From NCBI RefSeq assembly GCF_041260155.1, contig NC_091932.1, forward strand, positions 25,324,746-25,388,745: a DNA stretch of 64,000 nt. Reading direction: 5' to 3'. This document shows positions 27,001-36,199 of the stretch, in pieces (the first letter of the stretch is position 1; the number at the start of each line of letters is the position of its first letter). Origin of the DNA: Ptychodera flava (taxonomy: Eukaryota > Hemichordata > Enteropneusta > Ptychoderidae). The notes under the pieces were generated by a model. The model worked only from the letters and a program-made list of their open reading frames with translations. It was not told the DNA's origin and did no database searches. A program made the position numbers and the translations under genes.

Positions 27001-28746
27001 ATTTTGTTTTTCAAATTAAAATAGTATCATGGTAATTCTGGACTTTTTGACTAACTATTTGTCATGACATGTAAACGCTAACGACATATATGATACTACC
27101 GGGTGTTTTGGAGCATTCGATATTTCCATGGTCCAATGAACTAGTATTGCTTTTAATTGTGATGTAAAGAAATTCTTACCAATTGAGTCAATGGCTCCCT
27201 TGTTGTCTCTTCTGTTGTCTGCGGTTGACTCGGTGTTGTGCTTGATATCTCTGTAGTAAGGAAGGTAGCAGATGTGCTCGGGGCTGTTGCGATTAGAACA
27301 AAGATAAGGTGAGTTTTGCCACATCAAGTATCACAAACAGTTTGTGAGTACATCAATTGACGTACTAGGAAATAATTAGTCTGTAGTCTTTGATACATTA
27401 ATTTATGTCTCTTTTCAATTTCTTGGAGATTAATCTAGGCTGTTGTATTACCTATGCGATTCCTAAGCAATTCCAATTCCTTATCAGCGAGCAAATATAC
27501 TTTTTCGACACAAGTTACCATACATATGACTCTGATCTTACCTTCTGTGATCATTGTTGAACTTGTACTGATTTCCGTTGTATACGATGATGTTGTAGTG
27601 ACTGGTGTTGTGGTAGTGATATTTGGCAGAGTAGGAGCTTTGGTAAAAATAACAAACACGTGGATATCAATAAGTCATATAAACATCTTACTACAACTAC
27701 TGGTTGCGTTTGAGTCTTCATCATCACCAAAATACAATTTCTAGATACACTTTGTTTTCGAATAATGATTTTATGTTATTCGGTCGTCACTTAAAGTCAC
27801 ATCAAAAGAGAATTTAATATACTCAAAGTGAATAGGAATTTCAATTGGCATTTTGGAGCCATGTTTCCTAGTGTGTCAGGTAGTTTATTGGTTTTTCTTA
27901 CGCACAGCTATTCAAATTTAATAATATATTGCATGACAGTAAAATTTTGTCGTGTACCTTTCGTCCATATTGCTTATCTTAAACATTGGTTACAGAATCT
28001 AGCACCTAAAACTAGATTTCTGTCATTGTCGCAAGTATAATTAAATAATTATTCACATGGCTTTCTTGACAAGAGCCAAGTGAGGGGTTTGCCTTGATTA
28101 AATTACGATAGTTTTAGAAATAACATTCATTGGCAGACATTGGTGCAAACTGTTATGTGACATACAAATGAATAAAATATGCCTTTGACAGGTGGCACCA
28201 TATGAAGACATACTGACTTGCTTCACTCTTTTTAATTCACTCAGTCACTGAGTTTATTAATTCTACACTTAATATTCGGTGCATCACAAACAAATACAGA
28301 GACTCCTAAGACAAATTGTTATGAATAGAAGCTTTACACCTACCGGGAGGCCGAGGTGGTGGACTTGGAAATGATGGTGTGCTCGAACAACTTATCAAAA
28401 TAATGTCATCACTTGAGGTCAATGTCACCGCGGCATAACAAAAATTGCCTATCAAACAATGAGAAAAGTTATTTTTTTCAAAAATGTTTAAGACATTGTA
28501 CGAATTTTCCAATCTTCATTAAGTATATTCAGAGTGTCTTCCCTTTAAACATTTACGTTTATATAGTGAAAAACTTCCCAAAACGAATGTCAATCTTATA
28601 CTATCATAACGTTTATTTGAAAAGTTTAGTGGAAAATTACCTGCTGTTTCGTTGTTGTTTAGCTTGATTCCGGACTTAACCATATATTCTGTAGGTACAT
28701 GTATGTGTCGAGTTCCTTTCGTCGACCGAAAAGGTGTAGTAGATTT
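1..28746 (-). CDS. Mucin-like gene with repeated Thr/Ser/Pro exons, partial
   Basis: Proposed minus-strand gene running from at least 28746 down through the tandem array and off the left edge. Its exons all begin and end in phase 1, so any number can be joined in frame. Exon A is 59% Thr+Ser (19 of 32) and exon B is 46% (16 of 35) plus five prolines; both are low in hydrophobics. This is typical of O-glycosylated mucin domains. One unit adds 71 residues (32+35+4), so 25 units would give about 1,775. Exon A also has an N-glycosylation sequon, N-I-T. No signal peptide, transmembrane segment or terminal domain is visible here. The mucin-like role is inferred from composition; the ends of the gene are unknown. 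A nonfunctional expanded array is the main alternative. Confidence 0.62.
190..26836 (-). CDS. Candidate 12-nt microexon C, once per unit
   Basis: Each unit has a strong donor GTAAGTATC preceded, 12 nt upstream, by a pyrimidine-rich acceptor ending CTCTTCCTGAAG. The enclosed CACCACCCTTCC would be phase 1-1 and encode A-P-P-F, matching the proline-rich context. Examples: 1270-1281 in the second unit and 26825-26836 in the rightmost. The leftmost copy (190-200) and one near 7757 are a base short. A longer exon using an upstream AG is open in frame but lacks a pyrimidine tract. Exons this short are rare and the call rests only on splice-site quality. Confidence 0.35.
543..27283 (-). CDS. Exon B set (105 nt, phase 1-1), 25 copies
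   Basis: Acceptor TTCTAATCGCAACAG and donor ATTG/GTAAGAA bound 35 codons from A-P-S-T-S-A-T-F to P-L-T-P-I. Copies: 543-647, 1623-1727, 2705-2809, 3789-3893, 4870-4973, 5948-6052, 7028-7132, 8109-8213, 9186-9289, 10265-10369, 11346-11449, 12427-12531, 13507-13610, 14585-14689, 15661-15765, 17474-17578, 18555-18659, 19635-19739, 20713-20816, 21792-21896, 22869-22973, 23948-24052, 25023-25127, 26102-26205, 27180-27283. Seven (4870, 9186, 11346, 13507, 20713, 26102, 27180) are 104 nt, each missing one base and so shifting frame. Variants include P-L-S-P-I at 2705 and 5948, and QPKTT for QPQTT at 8109, 9186, 12427 and 13507. Confidence 0.63.
907..27637 (-). CDS. Exon A set (96 nt, phase 1-1), 25 copies
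   Basis: Acceptor TTTTTACCAAAG and donor GAAG/GTAAGATC bound 32 codons reading A-P-T-L-S-N-I-T and ending in M-I-T-E. Copies: 907-1002, 1987-2082, 3070-3165, 4153-4248, 5231-5326, 6311-6406, 7392-7487, 8473-8567, 9549-9644, 10629-10724, 11709-11804, 12790-12885, 13868-13963, 14946-15041, 16025-16120, 17840-17935, 18919-19014, 19997-20092, 21076-21171, 22155-22250, 23233-23328, 24311-24406, 25386-25481, 26463-26558, 27542-27637. Only 8473-8567 is off length, one base short. Variants: TPVTTT in most copies, TPGTTT at 6311-11804 (except the short copy) and at 16025; STNST in the five leftmost copies, where it adds a second N-glycosylation sequon, and STSST elsewhere. Confidence 0.65.
16597..17326. 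mobile_element. 730-bp fold-back MITE with TA target duplication
   Basis: The element interrupts one array unit between TA (16595-16596) and TA (17327-17328); without it the unit reads as in every other copy. Its ends are inverted repeats starting CTCA and sharing TTAATGCATGGG. The inverted similarity continues inwards for roughly 200 bp, for example TCACGTGA near 16760 and 17160 and the two CCAACCGT/ACGGTTGG blocks. No transposase reading frame is present. TA duplication plus terminal inverted repeats suggests a non-autonomous Tc1/mariner-like element. It lies in the intron between exons C and B, so it need not disturb the reading frame. Confidence 0.9.
27717..28343. other. Unique sequence between array and upstream exon; presumed intron
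   Basis: Array similarity ends here and no repeat, RNA gene or convincing open frame is seen. If the mucin-like gene model is right, this is the intron joining the exon at 28344-28448 to the first exon A at 27637. Confidence 0.5.
28344..28448 (-). CDS. Upstream exon D of the mucin-like gene (105 nt, phase 1-1)
   Basis: Acceptor TCATTGTTTGATAG before 28448 and donor CCCG/GTAGGTG after 28344 enclose 35 open codons. They read from N-F-C-Y-A-A-V through two Ser/Asp-rich strands and a second cysteine, then into a Pro-rich tail ending P-P-P-R-P-P-G. The phase (1 in, 1 out) matches all array exons. The first half, with two cysteines and alternating hydrophobics, looks like the last strands of a small extracellular domain. 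The Pro-rich second half looks like a linker into the mucin region. The domain family is not recognised. Confidence 0.5.
28641..28746 (-). CDS. Two overlapping candidate exons upstream of exon D
   Basis: Two phase 1-1 exons overlap here. Model 1 is 28681-28746 (66 nt): acceptor TTAACCTACAG, weaker donor ATATG/GTTAAG, peptide I-Y-Y-T-F-S-V-D ending C-T-Y-R-I-Y with one cysteine. Model 2 is 28641-28688 (48 nt): acceptor GTACCTACAG, donor GCAG/GTAATT, peptide Y-M-V-K-S-G-I-K ending N-N-N-E-T-A. Both are open and join in frame to exon D. Model 1 gives a more domain-like product when followed by exon D. They may be alternatives, or only one is real. Confidence 0.35.
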
Positions 28747-29289
28747 CTGTAGGTTAATCGTCTCTTGTGATACTATACGGGTAGACAGTGAGGATATCGT
28801 AATTTCTAATTTTCGTTAAGATATCCCATTGAAAAAGCACTATGCGAAGGTTTCAATAATCATTACAGTTGAACTGTTGGGAAATTATAATCTATGGAAT
28901 TTTTACGTTAAAATTTCCAAATCAAAGTGTGTAGTCCTGTTTTGGGACATAAGCCACCAACAACGACTTTCAACAATGCACTTAGATGATCTATTATTTT
29001 GTATGATAATTCTCATGGCATTTCCCATGATGACAAGATTTTAAAACATTTGAATCAATTTGTCAGCGTATCGTTAACCCAAAAGTTAACGACTTGAAAA
29101 TTACGACACCATCAGATGCCTTTCTTAATGCAGGTCGCGGAGCAGGTGATGAAGATGTACAACAACGACAAGCCAAAAAGACTAACTTACGATCATAAGC
29201 TTGGGTAAAAGATGAGTAGGAAACATCGCCGTTCACCTACGAAATAACAACATACTGAAAATGAATCGAATTCTATTTCTCTGCCGCCG

Positions 29290-29293
<4 letters not shown>
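28747..29293. other. No gene seen
   Basis: AT-rich sequence with scattered GTAAGT and GTAGGT donors on the minus strand (near 29190 and 29236), but no supported exon and no recognised repeat. The upstream part of the mucin-like gene could run through here. Confidence 0.4.

Positions 29294-29365
<72 letters not shown>
29294..29365. repeat. (TA)n microsatellite
   Basis: Uninterrupted TA dinucleotides, about 36 units, directly visible. Confidence 0.98.
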
Positions 29366-29368
<3 letters not shown>

Positions 29369-30669
29369 ATGAACAGTCTTCTTATTTTTCTTTTGATGTA
29401 AATGGATCAAAATTATTGTAACTAATTGCATTAATTTCGTCGCGATCTGTGTTTTACTTACGCGGAATACTTTCATTTAATGAGTAAAGCGGCCCGTCAC
29501 CCAGGAGATACATTCATTCATAAATCCCATTTAGCTGAGATTTTGATACATCGAATGACATCTCCACCAACCAGACGTAGGGATTCTGTCACGTGAACGT
29601 GTCAATCATTGTCTCGCGCTGTACCGATGCTAAGGAAAGTCGGCCATCGGCGGACATAGCTTTCACCGTGCTAGTAACGGATAGCCATGGTATTCAGAGT
29701 TATTTAGAATATTTACAAATAGATTTATGAAGTAACTGCAACGACACGATCAAAACAGAATTCTTATCCTCAGAGATGCCGTGGCTTTTGAAAATATCAC
29801 ACAAGTTTACGACCTTGGCGAGCGCGAAAGATTCCGTTCGATGACACAGAGTGTACTTGATTGCATGTTTGTGCTGCCGTCACTGGTCTCTGCTAGTGTC
29901 AGCTCGTCAATGTTTTCGTCTCACAGACTTTGATGTTTGCAGTGTCATACATCTCACCCGTGGATACATCCTAATTTTACTTGACGGAAACTCTGTTTTA
30001 GTTTTGTCTGAGTCAACTTTCGAGGTACATCGGATTCCACAGCGCTGCACTGCATATACAGCTCAACAGCTGATTTCTTCCGATCTGCCGATGTCTTCGC
30101 TACAGCCTTACGCCGCGCTCCAGGTTTGATGCCAAGCGAGAATTTACGGAATTTTTGCGTGATGAAGGAAATTTATAGTTGTTAGTCGAATGACTTTATG
30201 CTTGTGCCTCCTATGTCGCTTTCCCGAAGATTATACTTTACTCATTTATTCAGTTGAACTTACGTTGAAGTGTAGGTTTCGGGTTTTATCGCCAACCGGG
30301 ATCGCCAAGTACGACGTCCACATTGAGCCTTACGATTCGACTGGAGCCGCGACGTTACTGAGCCATTAAAATAAAACGATCGACGGTATCCCCATTCGAT
30401 TCTTGGGAAAAGTTATAGTTGTAGCGACTCGAAATTTCGTTGGACAAATATGCCTTCTATGTTTCCATGTTTGGATTTATCGAGTCACCTTTTTGTAAAA
30501 ATGTCATGAGAACTAGTACGGCATCGATCACGACAAATCATACTTGGATGTGTATGAACGGTACCATGCAGGAAAAAGTTCCGGTTGATGACGTACAACA
30601 GGCGTAATTCGGATTTCTTATCCCTCCTGTTCTACGTCACACAGATAGCGATTCAGGCCAGTTCATGTG

Positions 30670-30673
<4 letters not shown>
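29366..30673. other. No gene seen
   Basis: Mixed-composition sequence with only short open frames and no recognisable protein, RNA gene or repeat. One frame at 29851-30129 (+) encodes 92 residues without any family resemblance. Confidence 0.4.

Positions 30674-30706
<33 letters not shown>
30674..30706. repeat. (TA)n microsatellite
   Basis: About 16 TA units, followed within 40 bp by a short ATTC tetranucleotide run. Confidence 0.95.
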
Positions 30707-30709
<3 letters not shown>

Positions 30710-31409
30710 AGAGATGTATGTGTGTAAATATATATTCATTCATTCATTCCGGAGATATGTAGAAAGCCAGCTTTCATATAGTGTTTGATGTATTTACAAG
30801 GCCTGCATTTTGCTTACCGTAGGAATACGTTGAAACGCTATTACCATCAGCCAGATCTTTGTTACTGAAAACCAATTCATCGTTCTCAGTCCTACATTAT
30901 CCTAGGTAAGAGAAAATAAAACGGTTTGTTTACATTTGATATTCTCTTTCGTTAAAATTCCCTATCTGTTACGTCTTTCGCCAAATTTTCAAGAAACTTG
31001 AATACAGTAATCGAACATTCGTAAATATTGAGATCTGCCTTAAACACTAATATATTTCCTTATTCCTGCAAATGCTATAACGCCTTGCCAAGGCCCAAGA
31101 TCACTGATGGTGATGCGGTGCCCTGGCCGACAGCAAACACTTATAAAAATAAGAAATACCCAACTCATGTCTTTATGGGTAAAATGGGCCAAAACTTGAA
31201 TGACTATTTAATGAAAAACTGTAACTGTGAATTATGTCATACCAGTATATTAATGGCGCAAATGCAACGATCTGATTGGTCGAGACGCGAAAAGGACGGT
31301 GGTATATTCGCGATATGGCACGGTTGGTAGACGCACGAACTTTCGGCAGAGCAACAATCTTTTGTTGACGTTCCATGCCAGAATTTCAATATACCATTAT
31401 GATATAATA

Positions 31410-31546
31410 GCAATAAATCACACCCAGCGACAGTATACCACTCGGTTTTGACCAGTTCACTTCATAAATGCATTTGCTATCGCTTGCATATATGTCGCGA
31501 ACTGGTCAAATCTCGTGGTATACCGTCGCTGGGTGTGCTTTATAGC
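31410..31546. mobile_element. Short fold-back element or hairpin
   Basis: The two ends are inverted copies containing CACACCCAGCGAC and GTCGCTGGGTGTG. The arms are about 55-60 bp with a few mismatches, around a loop of about 20 bp. No target duplication is clear. It is most likely a small MITE or the collapsed ends of one. Confidence 0.75.
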
Positions 31547-31559
31547 TTATAAATACATC

Positions 31560-31790
31560 ATGCAGGCCATAAAAATCGTGACAAATAAACTATAGCACAT
31601 AACATGTACAATAATCAATCTGTTTATAACTGTGAATTGTGAAATACATCAAGTAAGCCACAAAATTGGTGACCAATGAAATGTTGTAAAAAATATTTTT
31701 CCTTACAATGATTCACATGCTCATTACAGTGAAACACATGAAGTTGGCCCCAAAATGGTTGCCAAATTGAAAAGAATACACCTACATAGG
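31560..31790. repeat. Three diverged ~80-bp direct repeats
   Basis: Three blocks share the pattern AAATACATCA, then a GCCACAAAAT-like core, then a GACCAAT-like end. They are heavily diverged. The origin is unknown. Confidence 0.35.
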
Positions 31791-33548
31791 TAGGTCATTT
31801 AATCTTGAACCAGTCTTGTCGGAGCAAAAACATAAATTCCATACTTTGTAAACTGCGGAGATAAGGGGAAGAGGTGTATGTTGTTAAAACTCAGATGGGG
31901 AAGAGCGGCAGAAATGGTAGTCTGCCTTGGAGGACTGTCTGGGATAAAAGAGAATCAGCCTGAGAGATGACCTCTTGACCTCTACCAAAGGTGGCTCTGT
32001 ATGTAGCCAGATAAAATTACTTACTTAGTCTCTTTTTAGACTGAGTTTTTGGGGGACAACAGTGTATTTTGAACTAAGTCGAAATGTTCCCTCAGGTCTA
32101 ATAAATAGTAGAGTCATGTAATAAAATTTTAAGTTTGCCCTCTCAGATTTTGCAAGAACAAACAAGCCATAAATTAAAATAACAGTATTCAGATAAAAAC
32201 ACAAGCACATGAATAGACATACCACGAAATCTAACTTGACTGTCTTATTACTTTCTTGTATGAACTGTAAGTGAGTTTCTGCGATATACTTCCCCATTTG
32301 CTTTGTGGTACGACCATTGCGATGGCACACATTCAGCATAGTTTTCTTCCAGTGAATGTCACGGCTTCTAGAGTCCGCATTTTGTTGACTCGGATAGATG
32401 AAATATCTTACAACAGATAAACGGAATGTGTTGAAACCCGTGTAACGAACATTTACTAGCTGACGTTCAGAAAAAAATATTGAAAATGCACAAACTGTAA
32501 CAGACACTGTTCTTCATGCCATAACCGTGTACAGTCTTCGAACATTCCTATAAATTTAGACGCTGGTTCCAGAAGTAAATTCCCTATTATTGTTGATAGA
32601 TTATGTGTTTATCGCTGTTTCTCTTAATCTGTAAGAATCCCAGTATTATCCAACGCGGTTGTGAGTAAAATTGTAGTTTGCGGCTTGGGAAATCCTGTCT
32701 AGTTACTGCTTTGTGGACGCAGTATATAGTATTCTAAGTTGAGACTGTGACTTCCAGGTTCCAGCAGATCTAGCGAGATCTGTGAGGTGATTACTCGATT
32801 TGCGATTCACTCCTAAACTTGAATCATCTGGACGACAGCCAAATTATGCCAGATAAACAGCATTTTCAATAAGTGCTTAAGTGCATTTGGTTGATATTAG
32901 ATTAATTTGCAATTCAGTGGCTATGCATTTTTGCCATTAGATGCACGTCAAAGTTACTTTGTAAATTTACATCGGCTGATTTTTTTGGTTGCAGACGAAA
33001 TTTTAAATTTTACAGCAACTTCCCACTGCGTATGAACTGTCCGATGCTTTCAACTAACATTTTACAGCAATTTACCTGATTATCATGATTCAGTGCATTG
33101 GAACCGACCGTTCACCATAAGAATAGTGCCAAGATGTTTACGGGAATTCCTTCAATTTCATTATGCAAAGTCAAAAGCCAATGAAAGATTGACCTTGAGT
33201 CATCTCTCAGGGAAAACACAATAATTTAATAATTACTGGTTATCTCAATACTCTAAAGGGACAATGATTTTAAAAACCTACCCAATACCCAGTCATGGAA
33301 TTTTCTAGTGTATTATTTACACAATGGTAAATAAAGTGAATCATATATTAACTTTACGAGTACAGAGTTATTCACATCATCATCCAGCTGCCTATGCACC
33401 TGTCTGAACACAGACGCTTGTGTATACCACGACATGGACAGTAATAAAGAGTATCGAGATGTTGAAAGTCACTGTTCTTTTTCATTTTCAATTTGATGGC
33501 CCTCTCACGAGCGACATCGGGGGAGCAAGTCATAATTGATGCAGGATG
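31791..33548. other. No gene seen
   Basis: AT-rich, with no recognised repeat or RNA gene. A 160-codon minus-strand frame at 32025-32507 shows no family resemblance and is not called. Confidence 0.4.
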
Positions 33549-33552
33549 TTAA

Positions 33553-33895
33553 GGTAGCGTGCGCCTCGAAAGTCAGACTCAAAGTTTTGCTCAAACTTTC
33601 CTCAATGAAACATTATTTCTTTCTCCTACCAAATCAAGTGTAAGAATCGGATATCAAAGTTTTGGACTAGAGAAACAGATTACCTATTAACATTTATAGA
33701 TAGTTGAAGGTCGAAATGACCGCCATCCTTGTGTTAACTCTATAGGGAAAATGAAATCTGTAATTTTCGTAAACTAAGACGGTAAAAGGTTTTCTTATTC
33801 AAAGAGCTTTAAAACGAGTTCCCTTACGTGGTAGATCAGGAAAGAATTGTAAAAAATTTAGGAGTCTAGATATCTTTCCACGAGGCGTATGGTAC
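33553..33895 (-). mobile_element. ~343-bp TTAA-associated MITE (family 1), diverged
   Basis: It begins GGTAGCGTGCGCCTCG directly after TTAA (33549-33552) and ends with a diverged inverted copy, CGAGGCGTATGGTAC. Its interior matches, in reverse orientation, the element at 53911-54261 in the tetraspanin intron, including the segments around CGCCATC and GTTAACTC. There is no coding capacity. Confidence 0.75.
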
Positions 33896-33902
33896 TTTTC
33901 AA

Positions 33903-34762
33903 GGGTGATCGAGCCACTAAATTTTTTTACCGACAATTTTCGTTATTTTTCTCTAACAGTAAGACTTATATGTGATGATGAGATTACGACAAAAGATCGA
34001 TATGTCACCAGATTAATTTGGCAGCTAGAAGGATTTGAAATTCATCCAGTTTATCCCATTCGAATGACGGAAATTAAGAATCTCCCGTAAGCGTTGTCCA
34101 ACCTAATATATTTACTTTCAGTTCCTTTCTTGAAATGCTGCACTTGTGCTATTTACATGTGAACCATATTGAATAATCAATGAAAGTTTTAGCTATTTTT
34201 CCGCTGAAAATGTGCATAAGAATTTAAATTATCACTTCTCAGGCCTTCCAAAACTACAGTTAAAGCTGTTGCAAGTTTAAAAGTAATGACCAAGCCTTAT
34301 CCATACTTTATAGAATTATTTAGACTTTCAATCCAACAATTTTGTCTATTAAATAAAATTTTGTTCAGATATTGCACATTACATGCATCAAATAAAAATA
34401 TGGCGTCACCAGCCTATTTACAATGCTACATCGCTTAACATCACCCCCTCCCTATATTTGAAATGGCAAAAAATCACAACTTGATGAGAAATATGTCCTT
34501 TTCAAATTGTTTTTTATGGGAATTTTAAATACTTTGTAAATATAGCGATATTCAAACATTTAAAACTTACAACTCGAAGTTTATATATAATGATCATTCA
34601 ATCATCACTAGCAACGTCCGCTTTCATGCTAAAAGCTCTGGCAATAAGTTGTATAAAGATAGGTTTCCATCAAAACCACAGTGTAATGTTTACAGTGAGC
34701 ACTGTAGAGTGCCCGTTCTATTGTTTGAAGCTACGACGCCGTAGCAAGTGGCTCGATCACCC
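33903..34762. mobile_element. ~860-bp element with GGGTGATCGAGCCACT inverted ends
   Basis: The terminal inverted repeats GGGTGATCGAGCCACT and AGTGGCTCGATCACCC match perfectly over 16 bp. The right flank is TTAA and the left TCAA, consistent with a TTAA target duplication with one change, as in piggyBac-type elements. The interior has no transposase-like frame. It abuts the preceding MITE almost directly. Confidence 0.7.
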
Positions 34763-34766
34763 TTAA

Positions 34767-35744
34767 ATCAAATAATATTGCACTTGTTCCTATTCACGCA
34801 GACGGCAAACAAATAATGGTATTTAAAGTGTCTAGCAATGTTAAACTCCGGTGCTGTCACCTTATTTTTTGTCATTTTAACAAGAGGGTCAAAATTGTAG
34901 CAAGTTGTCCCTTGACCTGTATCCCTTCATTATGATATATCTCGTCACTTATAAAAAATACGTCTGAACCGTGGAGGGCAAAGTCCACACTTTGTACAAA
35001 ACGAAAGCTCAAAACATATTTTCGTGATTTCGGCACTCAATATGGCATACTGCGAATCATTCTGCTTGGTTTACTTCCCCCGAAACACATATATGGAAAC
35101 AATCGTAATACCAAGCAAAGACTCAATGTGAGTTCGTCTACATCGCGAATTCCTCTACTGGCGCATCTCATGAGAATGACATTGTTGACTTAACAATAAC
35201 AGTGTCACCGTATCAACAATGGCGATTTGAAAGAAGTACGAAAAATGACAAAGCATTTCACTCACCTGTTGCCATGCAAACTGTAGGTAAAGTCAATATC
35301 AAAGTCGGACTGAAACCGTGTATCCAGTTTGAGACCTGCAATTATCGTCCAAGTCTTTAACTCGCACAGATACTGCTATACAAGTACAAGGCACAGATCA
35401 ATATCAATAGAGGGCGCAATTTTACTCAGAGGGGCAATATATCAATCGCTCAGCGCATAAAATGCTCACCAATTGCCTTTTGACGTTCTGACACAAAAGA
35501 ACTGAGTATTGAGTATTGTAAGAGAATGTTTTACCTAATAGCACTGTTTAGTCCGACACTGTCATGATCGTTAAAGGGCCTCGAAGGTGGCAGTTTAATA
35601 CACATGACTACAGTTCTTGTACCATTACAAAGCTCACCTAGTTGGCAACAACCGTCAACTTACTGATATTTGAGTTCGTTTAGAGCTTCAGGCAAATAGC
35701 GTTCCATCTCTCCGACATTGTCATACTTATGTCTTAAGTCTTTG
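34767..35744. other. No gene seen
   Basis: Unique-looking AT-rich sequence with no supported exon, RNA gene or repeat. Confidence 0.4.
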
Positions 35745-36199
35745 GCCTTTTTAGGGGCCCAAGCCGACCGGCTGGGACCCTATTGTTATTGCTCAAGTTC
35801 TACTACTTCCTCTTCTTCCTCTTTTTAGGGGACAAAGCCCTATGGGGCTTGTCCCCTATTGTATTTACTCTGGATCACTTCTTCTTCTTCTTTTTCCTCT
35901 TCTTCCGACAATTCTTTGCAAAGCTAGATCTCCAAAACCGTTGCGCGCAGCCTTTTCAAATTTGCAGGGCATATTAAGCATACTGAGTACTGGTGCACCT
36001 GACCCTTCATATTTTGATTGGATACATGACCTGGCTGTTATTAATTATTAAAATTTTAATTTCACCTAATTTGCATAAAAATTGAAAAATCGAAAATCTG
36101 TTAAGAAACTTTTTAGACCATACTACCTAGATGCTACATACCAAATTTCAGGAATTTTCACCTTGCCGTTTATAGAAGAAGATTTTTAAAGTATTATTT
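35745..36199 (+). mobile_element. Head region of satellite-bearing repeat element, two nested heads
   Basis: Two related heads lie in tandem. Each starts TTTTTAGGGG and folds into a GC-rich hairpin (GGGGCCCAAGCC with GGCTGGGACCC; GGGGACAAAGCCC with GGGCTTGTCCCC), followed by CCTATTGT and a CTTCTTCTT-type tract. After the second comes a stretch ending TTTGCAGGGC that recurs at 39340-39415. It looks like the 5' part of a non-autonomous element family carrying internal tandem repeats. The superfamily is not identified. Confidence 0.55.

Larger units (their letters stand above)
1..27716 (-). repeat. Tandem array of ~1080-bp exon-bearing units, 25 copies
   Basis: The same ~1080-bp sequence recurs head to tail with a spacing of 1076-1083 bp. 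The one exception is a gap of 1815 bp where a 730-bp element is inserted. Position 1 already lies inside a unit, so the array continues leftwards. Similarity stops near 27716, where the outermost copy becomes more diverged. By eye copies differ at a few percent or less, in introns as much as in exons, which points to recent amplification or gene conversion. Read on the minus strand each unit holds, in order, exon A (96 nt), exon B (105 nt) and a probable 12-nt exon C, separated by introns. Confidence 0.97.

Noticed and set aside
415-27327. Minus-strand 93- and 74-residue frames taken as whole proteins
   Set aside because: They run through clear acceptor and donor sites; only the parts between splice sites have mucin-like composition.
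819-27744. Recurring 89-residue plus-strand frames (starting M-R-F-L-S-N-S) in each array unit
   Set aside because: They are antisense to exon A and its splice sites, are Val/Ile-rich as expected for the complement of Thr codons, and recur only because the unit recurs.
29462-29476. Possible first coding exon of the mucin-like gene (ATG, five codons, GTAAGT)
   Set aside because: The phase would be 0, unlike the phase 1 of all other exons, and no signal peptide can be formed.
32025-32507. 160-codon minus-strand open frame
   Set aside because: No family resemblance, no good splice or promoter context; this length can occur by chance in AT-rich DNA.
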